From: Flammeovirgaceae bacterium UBA2786
GTDB taxonomy: Bacteria > Bacteroidota > Bacteroidia > Cytophagales > Cyclobacteriaceae
DNA length: 17,858 nucleotides
Direction: 5' to 3'
NCBI GenBank assembly: GCA_002352225.1
Contig: DEIA01000001.1
Span: 1 to 17,858 of the forward strand
This document shows positions 1 to 7,579 of this stretch, one piece after another (the first letter of the stretch is position 1; every line of letters starts with the position of its first letter). Below the pieces are notes generated by a model. The model saw nothing but the letters and a program-made list of their open reading frames with translations, was not told where the DNA came from and ran no database searches. Position numbers and translations under genes: made by a program.

Positions 1-154
1 CCTTTCATAGCATAATAATGCGCCATACTTTCAGGGGATCGCGGTATAGGCTTGAGGAGCGAATTAAATTAACTAAAGCATGCTGCCCAACCGCGATGAC
101 ATCATCCAATCCCAAAAAATCTAAAATCACAAATCACTAATCAACAATCACAAA
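1..154. other. Intergenic or gene-edge stretch without a clear gene
   Basis: This stretch lies downstream of the sulfhydrylase stop codon. One frame on each strand stays open through much of it: the minus frame could encode about 43 residues ending in a TGA near position 6, and the plus frame runs in from the left edge. Neither gives a product I recognise, and the window edge prevents judging completeness. The right part (about 121-158) is a low-complexity array of AATCAC-like units. Confidence 0.4.
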
Positions 155-158
155 TCAA
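123..158. repeat. Degenerate short tandem repeat of AATCAC/AAATCAAC units
   Basis: Five imperfect units of 6-8 bases (AATCAC, AAATCAC, TAATCAAC, AATCAC, AAATCAAC) follow each other and reach into the last codon of the sulfhydrylase gene. No stem can form because one strand is almost free of G. I have the impression that similar AATCAC-type spacers are common in Bacteroidota genomes, but that is recollection and not shown here. Confidence 0.5.
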
Positions 159-1330
159 CCCTTGCTCTCTTCAATTGCCTGCGCTACATCGGCCTGAATA
201 TCGGCATAGGTTTCAAGCCCAACGGATACTCGTACAAGTCCTGGTGTTATACCCACAGCTAATCGCTCAGCTTCGCTTAGTTTGGAATGTGTGGTAGAGG
301 CCGGATGCGTTGCAATACTTCTCGTATCGCCCAGGTTGGCAGAGTGCGATAGCATTTTCAGTGAGTTCAAAAATTTTCGTCCGCGTTCCAGGCCGCCTTT
401 AATTTCAAAGGTTACCACGCCTCCACCTAACCGCATTTGCTTTTGAGCCAATGCATACTGCGGGTGTGATGGCAGAAAAGGATACTTTACCCGCTCTACA
501 TCGGGGTGTTGCTCCAAAAATTTTGCAAGCTCATGTGCCTGCGCACAATGCCTGTCCATGCGCACAGCAAGTGTTTCTAAACTTTTGGAAAGCACCCACG
601 CATTGAATGGCGAAAGAGCCGGTCCGGTATGGCGGGCAAAGAAACGGACTTCTTTGATCAGTTCTTTTTTTCCAAGTACAGCTCCGGCAATAACCCTGCC
701 CTGGCCATCTATAAATTTGGTTGCCGAGTGTGTTACTAAATGAGCACCCCACCTGGCCGGATTTTGCAAATACGGAGTAGCAAAACAATTGTCCACATTC
801 AAAATAAGGTTGTGTTTGTTTGCCAATTTACCTAACCACTCCAGGTCAATAATATCCAATGCCGGATTAGAAGGCGTTTCCACAAAAATCATTTTTGTGT
901 TTGGCTGAATTTTGCTTTCCCACGAAGCCGGATCGGCAATATCGGCATAGGTATAACTGATGTTGAACCGCGGAAACAACGTATTCAGAATCTGGTGTGT
1001 GGAACCAAACACTGAACGCGAAGCCAACACATGGTCGCCCGCTTTGAGCAGCGCAGCCATACTGCTGTACATAGCCGCCATGCCCGATGCTGTGGCGATT
1101 CCATCTTCTGTGCCTTCCAGCAAACAAAGTTTTTCAATCAATTCGTTGTTGTTGGGATTAGAGAAGCGTGTGTAAATATTACCCGCTATTTCATCGGCAA
1201 ACAAAGCACGTGCCTGCTCGGCATCTTCAAACACAAAACTGGATGTAAGGTATAGCGGAACCGAATGCTCGCGGTTGTTAGTACGGGTTGATTGCGTACG
1301 AATAGCGTTGGTTTCAAAATTTTTCTTCAT
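155..1330 (-). CDS. metZ: O-succinylhomoserine sulfhydrylase (trans-sulfuration enzyme, PLP-dependent)
   Basis: A 391-residue cytoplasmic enzyme of the Cys/Met metabolism PLP family. The family member MetZ makes homocysteine from O-succinylhomoserine and sulfide, a direct route to methionine. Visible hallmarks are the YTRFSNPN segment (residues 53-60), the ASGMAA segment near 81, the cofactor-contacting VDNCFATP at 179-186, and the PLP lysine K205 in SATKFIDGQGRV. The DGQGRV extension after the lysine is typical of MetZ rather than of cystathionine gamma-synthase or gamma-lyase, although the preferred acyl group (succinyl or acetyl) cannot be read from sequence. Length is normal for the family. 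Its ATG overlaps the TGA of the upstream OsmC gene by one base (TGATG), so translation is probably coupled. It is the last gene of a three-gene operon with the symporter and OsmC protein. Confidence 0.9.
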   Translation of the reverse strand: MKKNFETNAIRTQSTRTNNREHSVPLYLTSSFVFEDAEQARALFADEIAGNIYTRFSNPNNNELIEKLCLLEGTEDGIATASGMAAMYSSMAALLKAGDHVLASRSVFGSTHQILNTLFPRFNISYTYADIADPASWESKIQPNTKMIFVETPSNPALDIIDLEWLGKLANKHNLILNVDNCFATPYLQNPARWGAHLVTHSATKFIDGQGRVIAGAVLGKKELIKEVRFFARHTGPALSPFNAWVLSKSLETLAVRMDRHCAQAHELAKFLEQHPDVERVKYPFLPSHPQYALAQKQMRLGGGVVTFEIKGGLERGRKFLNSLKMLSHSANLGDTRSIATHPASTTHSKLSEAERLAVGITPGLVRVSVGLETYADIQADVAQAIEESKG

Positions 1331-1752
1331 CAGTTGGGGTTAATTATTTCAAAGCCGTATGTTATTTTAGTAAGCGGTTTCAACGTTTCGCCTACCGAAC
1401 AATATTTTTCTACAGCCAGTTCTACGGCCCGTTTTGCCTTGTCGGCATCTACTTTACCAAAAAGTTTAAAATGGATATGTGCTTCGGTGTAAACTGCAGG
1501 AACTTTGTTTTCGCGTTCTCCCGTTACAATTATTTTAATATCCATTAGCTCTTGCTTCTGCTTTTTAAGAATAGAGATTACATCAAACGAACCACAGGCA
1601 CCCAGAGCCGCAAGTATAACCTGCATGGGGCGCATACCCTGATTGCTTCCACCAATATCGGGCGATGCATCGAACCGTATTGTATTGCCAGCCTCGTTTA
1701 CTGCTTCCAGCAGGAAAGCATCATCCACCCTGTTTATTTCAATTTTTACCAT
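1330..1752 (-). CDS. OsmC/Ohr-family protein
   Basis: A 140-residue soluble protein of the OsmC/Ohr fold. Family members use two cysteines to reduce organic or fatty-acid peroxides. Both expected cysteines are present: C53 in the helix ILAALGACGSFDVISIL and C118 in KYCSVGETL. The GSNQGMRPMQV segment before the first cysteine is also typical. The length fits the YhfA/OsmC branch. The first 14 bases of the gene overlap the end of the symporter gene, and its stop overlaps the sulfhydrylase start, so all three are presumably translated from one mRNA. That context suggests a role in thiol or peroxide balance linked to sulfur amino-acid synthesis, but this is inference and the substrate is unknown. 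Confidence 0.85.
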   Translation of the reverse strand: MVKIEINRVDDAFLLEAVNEAGNTIRFDASPDIGGSNQGMRPMQVILAALGACGSFDVISILKKQKQELMDIKIIVTGERENKVPAVYTEAHIHFKLFGKVDADKAKRAVELAVEKYCSVGETLKPLTKITYGFEIINPN

Positions 1753-3220
1753 ATTTTGTTACTTTATTTTTCCAAATCAAACTTCCTACAATCATACTCA
1801 TCAGACTTACCAGTGTTGCGGGTATTAAAGCTGGCCATGTTAACTCTAATTGCGATGCTACAAACCAGGTAACAATTCCGGTTATCATGGCTAATAATGC
1901 CCCTGTTGATGATGCCCGTTTCCAATATAACCCTAAAACCAGAGGTACAAACAAAGATACCAGACTAAGAATAGACGATTCGCCTACCAGTTCGTAAATA
2001 TTTGTGCGCAAACATGCCACTATCGTAGCTACTCCGGCAAATCCTAAAACAGAAAACCGTGTAATAGCTAAAAAATGTTTATCGGTAAGCCGATGCTTTG
2101 CTAAAGGTTTTATCAGGTTTTCGGAAAAAATAGCAGCCGGTGCAAGAATAGCCGAACTGGTGGTACTCATAATAGCCGACAAAAGTGAACCAAAAAACAA
2201 TATCTGAACCGGCATGGTTGCATGCACTAATACCATGCTGGGTAAGGCCAGTTGCGCATCGCCTTGGGTAAACTCCGGATAAAGTTGGCGCACACATAGG
2301 CTGATAAACAAGGGCAACATGGCAACGGTAAGGTATAACCCTGCAGCAATAAAGCACGAGCGAACAGCCGTGTTAACCGAATTAGATGACATTACCCGTT
2401 GAAAGACATCTTGTGCAGGAATGGAGCCAAGACCAAGCACCGACCATGCTGCAAGCCAGGTAACAATTTCTACACCCGATGCTCTCGGTAAAAACCGAAA
2501 AGTGCCGGGCTCAACATCTCGTAATACAGTTGTTACTCCTCCTGACTTACCGGAAAGCGTAACAGCCAACACTAATAATCCGCCAATAATAATTACACTC
2601 TGTACAAAATCGGTAATGGAAATGGCCCACATGCCTCCCACAAAAGTGTAGAACGTAACCACTATTGCCGATACTACCACACCTTGCCAGATGGCCATAC
2701 CGGTAACCACATTCAGAATTAACCCCATAGCCACCAGCTGAGCCGCAATGTAGCCAATGTAAGAAGGCACTATAAATACCCCGGCCACCAACTCAACACG
2801 GGGACCAAACCGGACTTTGAAAAAATCGCCCAGGGTAAGCAGGTTCATGTTGTATAGTTTGCGTGCAAAGAATAACCCAAACAAAACCAGGCACAGGGCA
2901 GCACCAAAGGGATCTTCTATTACAGCATAAAGTCCACCTTTAAGAAATTCTGACGATGCTCCGAATACGGTTTCGGAACCAAACCAGGTAGCAAACAATG
3001 CCGATGAACTAAGGAATAAAGGCAAGCTACGACCAGCCAACATAAAATCTCCCGAAGTATGAACCTTGCGTGAAGCCCAGAAGCCGATAAGTACGGTGAG
3101 CAGCAGGTAAACAATGATGGACGCTAAGAGCAACGGGCGGCTATCGGTTAATAGAACCGCAAAGCTAAAAAAGCAGGGTGGTAAAGCAAGTACTACTGAT
3201 CTGAAACGATCTGGTAACAT
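1739..3220 (-). CDS. Sodium:solute symporter (SSS) family transporter
   Basis: A 493-residue integral membrane protein of the SSS (SLC5-like) family, which couples Na+ entry to uptake of small solutes such as amino acids, sugars or carboxylates. Around 13 hydrophobic segments are visible. The first starts near residue 30, followed by the family-typical SGDFMLAGRSLPL and the ATWFGSETVFGAS stretch of the second helix. The conserved YTFVGGMWAISITDFVQ region lies near residues 190-206. The N-terminal ~25 residues before the first helix are unusually long, so the real start could be a TTG a little inside (the LLLASII region). The ATG at 3220 is favoured because it sits at the end of the leader structure. 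The substrate cannot be deduced. First gene of the operon with OsmC and MetZ, so a sulfur compound or amino acid is a guess from context. Confidence 0.85.
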   Translation of the reverse strand: MLPDRFRSVVLALPPCFFSFAVLLTDSRPLLLASIIVYLLLTVLIGFWASRKVHTSGDFMLAGRSLPLFLSSSALFATWFGSETVFGASSEFLKGGLYAVIEDPFGAALCLVLFGLFFARKLYNMNLLTLGDFFKVRFGPRVELVAGVFIVPSYIGYIAAQLVAMGLILNVVTGMAIWQGVVVSAIVVTFYTFVGGMWAISITDFVQSVIIIGGLLVLAVTLSGKSGGVTTVLRDVEPGTFRFLPRASGVEIVTWLAAWSVLGLGSIPAQDVFQRVMSSNSVNTAVRSCFIAAGLYLTVAMLPLFISLCVRQLYPEFTQGDAQLALPSMVLVHATMPVQILFFGSLLSAIMSTTSSAILAPAAIFSENLIKPLAKHRLTDKHFLAITRFSVLGFAGVATIVACLRTNIYELVGESSILSLVSLFVPLVLGLYWKRASSTGALLAMITGIVTWFVASQLELTWPALIPATLVSLMSMIVGSLIWKNKVTKYGKN

Positions 3221-3300
3221 TAAAGCCTAAAGAACTCAAAAAGAAAATCCCCCGAAGTCCTGGACCCCGGGGGATAATCTTGTCTATAGTTGGCTTTAAT
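3219..3300 (-). promoter_or_regulatory. Nested inverted repeat forming the leader of the symporter operon (candidate attenuator)
   Basis: Reading the minus strand, ATTAAAGCC (3300-3292) is perfectly complementary to GGCTTTAAT (3227-3219). The second arm includes the A and T of the symporter start codon. Nested between the arms is the terminator-like hairpin at 3247-3275 with its T-rich tail. The whole unit therefore spans the leader and could hide the start codon. It could be an attenuator, or a small palindromic insertion that now serves as leader. No known riboswitch consensus was recognised. Confidence 0.45.
3238..3275 (-). terminator. Rho-independent terminator-like hairpin
   Basis: On the minus strand an 8-bp stem (ATCCCCCG at 3275-3268 with CGGGGGAT at 3254-3247, written on their own strands) closes a loop with a small GTC/GAC inner helix. 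It is followed by TTTCTTTTT. It could end the lipoprotein mRNA, whose stop codon lies about 140 bases upstream, or act inside the leader of the symporter operon, whose ATG is 18 bases further on. Confidence 0.65.
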
Positions 3301-3306
3301 CTGATG

Positions 3307-3337
3307 CTAAAGTATAGTACAGTCTTAATTCTCAAAA
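3307..3337 (-). promoter_or_regulatory. Candidate Bacteroidota-type promoter for the symporter-OsmC-MetZ operon
   Basis: The minus strand shows TTTTG (3337-3333), an 18-base spacer and TACTTTAG (3314-3307). The latter differs from TAnnTTTG at one position. Transcription would start near 3300, exactly at the outer arm of the nested inverted repeat. Assigned by eye. Confidence 0.35.
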
Positions 3338-3417
3338 TAGCCATCCGTTTGGGGGCTCATATGGGGGATAAATTGCCAAAATCAGCGTTGAGTAAACAAC
3401 GGATAACGGGCACAGAA

Positions 3418-4554
3418 TCATTTTACGAATGGGTATTGATTTCCGCTACCGGAATTGTACAGGGAGGTGATGTCTTTTTGCCTTAACGCACGATCCCAAA
3501 GTCCAGCCTCATCCATTTTTCCCCTAAACCATCTCGTAGTAATGTAAGAACCATTGTAAAGTCGGGCGTTGCCAACTGTAATTCTGCCGCCCGCAATCTG
3601 GATGGTTGCAGTTAGTCCACCATTTTGAACCGGATTTACTGTATCATTCACCCCATTGATGTAAAGCTGTATATCGCCATTATTAATAACCCCTGCTACA
3701 TGAACCCAGGTATTTAGACTAATTGATGCACCACTTGTTCGCTGCATCACATCGGGGGTATTATGAATGCCTCCATTTATTACATGATACATGGCCACTA
3801 ACTTATTAGTGTTATCCAAGAATATCTTCACTTCGGCAGCTCCTGCGTTAATAGCAAACGCTCCGCTATTCATACCCATAATATATTTGATATCAGCCTC
3901 ATCGTTTTCGAGGTAAATCCACGCTGAAAGTGAGTGCGTATTTTTATTCGAGCTATTGACCCCTGTTTTTTCCAAATGTTTGGTACTGGATGTACCGAAG
4001 TCAATCCCATTTCCAATTTTACCAGGTGAAAACCAAGTTGGATTATTTATAAGATTAAGACTTGCATTTCCTGTTTCGTCTGTTGCAACCGATCCGGTTG
4101 TTTCATCCAGTTTCCAGTAAGAAATAAGGCCGTCAATCAAACCAATATCATTGGTTGTAAAACTCACTTCCTGACCATAAGCTGTACCTGCACTATTGGT
4201 TGCATAAGCCCGTACAAAATAGGTTGTATTAACCTCAAGGCCAGTAAGGGTACTACTAAAATTCCCTGTTCCGGTGCCTTCATTTGTTTTATCGTCAGTT
4301 GTTTGAGGATTTCCGGTTGTGTTCCAGCAGACACCTCGCGCCTCAATGTTTCCGTTCCCATCATCGGATATAACACCACCTGAGATAGCCGTAGTTTTGG
4401 TAATATCACTCATTGCACTTGTGGTTACTGAAGGTAATTGAATAACCAAAGGTTCATCGTCACCGCATGTTATGGTTAAGAGCAATACTATTGCGAGGAC
4501 GCTAAAGTTCTTTAACAACACGATTAAACTTTTACTAATTATATGATTTTTCAT
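3418..4554 (-). CDS. Surface lipoprotein with Fn3-like and LamG domains
   Basis: A 378-residue predicted lipoprotein. The signal peptide has a hydrophobic core and a lipobox LTITC with C30 as the lipidated residue. The acidic GDDE that follows resembles the Bacteroidota lipoprotein export signal for display on the cell surface. Residues about 39-133 form an Fn3-like repeat of the GVCWNTTGNP...TYFVRAYATNSAGTAYG kind common in this phylum. Residues about 140-370 form a LamG/concanavalin-A-like domain (GLISYWKLDETTG, AWIYLE, WVHVAGVI, GKMDEAGLWDRAL). Such domains usually bind carbohydrate or protein, and no catalytic motif is seen. It lies 130 bases downstream of the response-regulator gene on the same strand, so it may be a target or co-transcribed partner, though this is unproven. 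Ligand unknown. Confidence 0.8.
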   Translation of the reverse strand: MKNHIISKSLIVLLKNFSVLAIVLLLTITCGDDEPLVIQLPSVTTSAMSDITKTTAISGGVISDDGNGNIEARGVCWNTTGNPQTTDDKTNEGTGTGNFSSTLTGLEVNTTYFVRAYATNSAGTAYGQEVSFTTNDIGLIDGLISYWKLDETTGSVATDETGNASLNLINNPTWFSPGKIGNGIDFGTSSTKHLEKTGVNSSNKNTHSLSAWIYLENDEADIKYIMGMNSGAFAINAGAAEVKIFLDNTNKLVAMYHVINGGIHNTPDVMQRTSGASISLNTWVHVAGVINNGDIQLYINGVNDTVNPVQNGGLTATIQIAGGRITVGNARLYNGSYITTRWFRGKMDEAGLWDRALRQKDITSLYNSGSGNQYPFVK

Positions 4555-4684
4555 AACTACGAGGATAAGTTAAAGATGTGCTCTACATTTTTTGATCACT
4601 AAAAATGGTATTCAGAATAGTCTGAAACATCAGGTAATACCCTGGTAATTGATTGTAAGGGTAAACCCCTAGAAATTATAAAAG
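4555..4684. other. Spacer between response regulator and lipoprotein genes
   Basis: 130 AT-rich bases. A small GGGGTTTACCC-type palindrome lies near 4661-4672, but it has no T-tract, so I do not call it a terminator. No good match to the Bacteroidota -7 consensus was found. Whether the lipoprotein gene has its own promoter therefore stays open. Confidence 0.4.
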
Positions 4685-5320
4685 TCAACAAAGACCTTTT
4701 TCTATTGCTACTTTCACCAGTCCGGCAAGGTTACGCACACCAAGTTTGTCCATTAGATGTGTACGATGAGCTTCTACTGTTTTAACAGAAATAAAAAGTT
4801 TATCTGCGATCTCTTGTGTAGTATGTTCTTTTACGATCAGATCAAGTACTTCAGTCTCTCTTTGTGTAAGCATTGGCTGGAAGGAACCATGGGTTGAATG
4901 TACTCCTAAAGAATTTTGGAGCAGCACCTCTTTGATTTCTTTCTGTAAATATTGTCCACCTTCGTAAACACAATGTATCGTATCTCGAAGTTCGTCCAGT
5001 GAAGTATTCTTTAACAAATAGCCACTGGCACCATTTCGCATCATACTTTTAACAAGCACCACTTGATTATAGGAAGTTAATGCGATGATCTTTAAATTCG
5101 GGTAGTCCTTTCTCAACTCTTTGCATAGCTGAACTCCATCTCCATCAGGTAAATTCAAGTCAAGAAAAAGAATTTCTGGATTAGACTTGGGTATGCCTAT
5201 TCGTGTTTCTTGAATATTCATATAAGTACCTACTACTTGCACATCATCAAGCTGATGTAGTAATTCCTGTATTCCTTTAAGAATAAGTAAATGATCGTCC
5301 GTAATCGCAATCCGGATCAT
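4685..5320 (-). CDS. NarL/FixJ-family two-component response regulator
   Basis: A 211-residue DNA-binding response regulator. The receiver domain (residues ~1-120) has the acidic pair D8/D9, phospho-acceptor D54 in LFLDLNLPDGDG, T82 and K104 in GYLLKN, the full set needed for phosphorylation. A LuxR-type helix-turn-helix fills residues ~148-210 (LTQRETEVLDLI, TTQEIADKLFISVKTVEAHR). The LuxR-type domain does not imply quorum sensing, since there is no autoinducer-binding domain. The start ATG overlaps the kinase stop by four bases (ATGA), so the two are a cognate pair with coupled translation. Targets are unknown. The lipoprotein gene directly downstream is one candidate. Confidence 0.93.
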   Translation of the reverse strand: MIRIAITDDHLLILKGIQELLHQLDDVQVVGTYMNIQETRIGIPKSNPEILFLDLNLPDGDGVQLCKELRKDYPNLKIIALTSYNQVVLVKSMMRNGASGYLLKNTSLDELRDTIHCVYEGGQYLQKEIKEVLLQNSLGVHSTHGSFQPMLTQRETEVLDLIVKEHTTQEIADKLFISVKTVEAHRTHLMDKLGVRNLAGLVKVAIEKGLC

Positions 5321-7305
5321 GTATTTAATGAAAGTTCCCGTGAAACATCGATTTCAATATTGATATAAGTACCCTTACCAAGATCGGATCGAATATCGAT
5401 TTTACCACCCAGGTATTTCATTCGCGAAATAATATTGCCAAGTCCTATCCCACTGGTCGGTTCAGCATCATCAACAATAAACCCAACACCGTTATCTTCA
5501 ACTGTTACCATTAGCAAATCATTGATAAGATTCATCTGAATTAGAACAACTGAAGCTCTTGCGTGTTTTACAATATTGTTTGTAAGTTCCTGAATAGTCC
5601 TATAAAGCGATAATTCGATAATTGGATTAACCCGCTGCGCAAATCCTGAATGCGTAAATGTAATGGTGAAATAATTTGCTCTCTTGATATTATTCACAAA
5701 TTCAACCAATGCCTCAACTAATCCAAACTTAAGAAGTATCTGGGGCATTAAATTATGAGCAATCCGTCTAACCTCTATACTTGCTCCATCAAGTGAATTT
5801 AACGCATACCTAAATTTATCTCGGTTCGATTCGGAACCTATTCCATCAAATTGCATTTTTATGGCAGCTAATTGCCCAAGCAATCCATCATGAAGTTCTT
5901 GGGCAATTCTTCTTCTCTCCTTCTCTTCCCCAACGATCATCGCCTCCATTACTTCAAGTTTTTTATCTTTTTGAAGTTGCAATATTTGCTGACTGTTAAT
6001 TTCTTCGTTCTTTAGCGCAAGCGCTTTTGTATTCCTGATCTTCTCCTGATAATTCTTAATCAATAAAAAAGCAATCAGGACTATCATTACTACACTACTG
6101 ATTGATACATTTCGAATCAATCGTTCATTAGACAAAGCAGCCGCCTGTAATTCCTTTTCAGAGTTCAGCAAATTGATTTGCTGATCTTTTATTTCTGATT
6201 CATATTTTGTTTGTAGTTCCCGTATTTGCCTGCTTTTAGTTTCATTAAAAATACTGTCTTTCAATACCTGGTAATCGGTTAAATATTGATAGGCATTCTT
6301 TAAATTCTGCGTTTCAAAATAAGCCTGAGCCAAAAGCTTCCTGGAATCCATCATGATGGATTTACTCCCGATCAATTCCGCTAAATCATCCGCTTTTTTA
6401 AGGTTAACCATTGCTTGCTCATATCGTTTTTCATTCAAAAAAGTTTCTCCCAGATTACGGGTAGTGCTGGCAATACCATAGGTATCCTGAAGATCTTTAC
6501 TTAATTGCAGACTTTCCTGATAGGCTTCTTCAGCCAATTTGTATTTCTTCTGTTCGCGATAGACATTTCCCTTACTCTCGTATGCAATGGAAAGTGTCAT
6601 TTTATCGCCTTCATCTTTTGTTATCAAAACTCCCTGTTGAAGATATATTAAAGCTTCATCATATTTCTTAAGATTGAAATTAATAATGCCAATATTAACA
6701 AGCGTACCACCCTCCATTCTTTTGTTGCCCGTAGCACGATGCAAACCCAGTGCTTTTTGAAAATATTCCAACGCTTTAGGATAATCTTTGATTGCCTCTT
6801 GGATCATTCCGATATTATTATAATTGGTGGCAATAGCTGTCTTTTCATTTTCTCTTAAGTAAGGGATTCTACGCAAATAGAAATCAAGTGCCCGACTATA
6901 ATTCGATTGATTATGATTTAGTATACCCAGGCTATTTAGTACACTGGCTATCTGGCTTGTGTCCTGTAAGGATTGCACAATTTCAAGGCTTGTTTCTAAA
7001 TTTTGGATTGCTTTGCTGAACTCGCCATAAGATGCCATTGCCAGACCCTGAATATGCCAGGCTCTGGCAAGCAATAATTGATCATTTGATTGTTTTGCAA
7101 GCTCCATTACCTGGTTTGCAATAGCTGAGGCCTTTTCATTGTCTGCACCCCGATATTCCCAAAAAAGTCTGGCCAATATTTCCCCCTTTTCTTTCCCCTG
7201 ATGCTTGTCCGCTTCGATTACAAGACTATCAATCACCTGGTTATTTTGAGCCCAGATAACTGTAGAAAAAAGAATGAGATATAGTAAGTACCCGACTTTT
7301 TTCAT
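5317..7305 (-). CDS. TPR-containing sensor histidine kinase (HisKA_3 type)
   Basis: A 662-residue kinase. Residues 1-20 are a signal peptide (cleavage after WAQ likely). Residues ~40-345 are a run of tetratricopeptide repeats (for example YPKALEYFQKALGLHRATGN and its neighbours), placed in the periplasm. A coiled-coil-like stretch (~355-397) leads to one membrane segment (~399-417). The cytoplasmic part has a second coiled coil, the HisKA_3 dimerisation helix with phospho-acceptor H472 in RRRIAQELHDGLLGQL, and a HATPase domain with N-box ELTNNIVKHA (573-582), G1 DNGVGF (604-609) and G2 GIGLGNI (619-625). This layout (export signal, TPRs, one TM helix, NarX/DesK-like kinase) is common in Bacteroidota, where TPRs are thought to sense through protein contacts. 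The stimulus is unknown. Forms an operon with the response regulator, overlapping by 4 nt. Confidence 0.93.
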   Translation of the reverse strand: MKKVGYLLYLILFSTVIWAQNNQVIDSLVIEADKHQGKEKGEILARLFWEYRGADNEKASAIANQVMELAKQSNDQLLLARAWHIQGLAMASYGEFSKAIQNLETSLEIVQSLQDTSQIASVLNSLGILNHNQSNYSRALDFYLRRIPYLRENEKTAIATNYNNIGMIQEAIKDYPKALEYFQKALGLHRATGNKRMEGGTLVNIGIINFNLKKYDEALIYLQQGVLITKDEGDKMTLSIAYESKGNVYREQKKYKLAEEAYQESLQLSKDLQDTYGIASTTRNLGETFLNEKRYEQAMVNLKKADDLAELIGSKSIMMDSRKLLAQAYFETQNLKNAYQYLTDYQVLKDSIFNETKSRQIRELQTKYESEIKDQQINLLNSEKELQAAALSNERLIRNVSISSVVMIVLIAFLLIKNYQEKIRNTKALALKNEEINSQQILQLQKDKKLEVMEAMIVGEEKERRRIAQELHDGLLGQLAAIKMQFDGIGSESNRDKFRYALNSLDGASIEVRRIAHNLMPQILLKFGLVEALVEFVNNIKRANYFTITFTHSGFAQRVNPIIELSLYRTIQELTNNIVKHARASVVLIQMNLINDLLMVTVEDNGVGFIVDDAEPTSGIGLGNIISRMKYLGGKIDIRSDLGKGTYINIEIDVSRELSLNT

Positions 7306-7327
7306 GGCTTAATGATTCTGAATACAC

Positions 7328-7335
7328 CAAGAATA
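7328..7335 (-). promoter_or_regulatory. Weak candidate -7 element for the kinase operon
   Basis: TATTCTTG on the minus strand matches TAnnTTTG at all but one position and lies 22 bases before the kinase ATG. A TTTTTTG sits 16 bases further upstream, closer than the usual ~19-base spacing, so support is weak. Confidence 0.25.
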
Positions 7336-7385
7336 TTATCCCTCTATATTACAAAAAATAAAGCCTTCAACAGTAATAGTTGCAA

Positions 7386-7577
7386 TTAGCCGCGGCTGAT
7401 ATTGACAGTGTCAATTATGATTGAATCCTGCTTCAAAAACTGCTCTTCGATTCTTTCCTTTAACTGCGGTTTTGAACCTGGAAAAGTGGTGCGTGTACTG
7501 ATGTCGTAACTCACATACACAAGCAAAACAGCAAATACCACTGCAAGCCCGGCAAATATTTTTTTCGATCTTGTCAC
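7386..7577 (-). CDS. Small single-pass membrane protein of unknown function
   Basis: A 63-residue protein starting with GTG. A basic N-terminus (MTRSKK) is followed by one hydrophobic helix at ~8-24 and a polar tail of about 40 residues containing the TTFPGSKPQLKERIEEQF segment. The helix ends in VSYDISTR, and a type II (N-in) orientation is expected. No catalytic motif is visible. The well-formed signal-anchor and coding-like tail make it a probable real gene, and I believe similar short proteins occur in other Cytophagales, but I cannot verify this. It starts 15 bases after the terminator hairpin of the rplT operon, leaving almost no room for a normal leader. No in-frame ATG occurs, so GTG is the only reasonable start. 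Function unknown. Confidence 0.6.
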   Translation of the reverse strand: MTRSKKIFAGLAVVFAVLLVYVSYDISTRTTFPGSKPQLKERIEEQFLKQDSIIIDTVNISRG

Positions 7578-7579
7578 AG

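Noticed and set aside
3278..3417. SAM or other known riboswitch upstream of the metZ operon
   Set aside because: I could not find the conserved core sequences of SAM-I, SAM-II, cobalamin or TPP riboswitches. Only simple stems are visible.
3280..3486. Plus-strand open frame of 68 codons
   Set aside because: It overlaps the end of the lipoprotein gene and the leader structure, and shows no coding-like features or recognisable domain.
4655..4675. Terminator after the response regulator
   Set aside because: The GGGGTTTACCC palindrome has no T-tract after it on the minus strand.
4685..5320. Quorum-sensing LuxR regulator
   Set aside because: The N-terminus is a phospho-receiver domain and the partner kinase overlaps it, so it is a two-component regulator.
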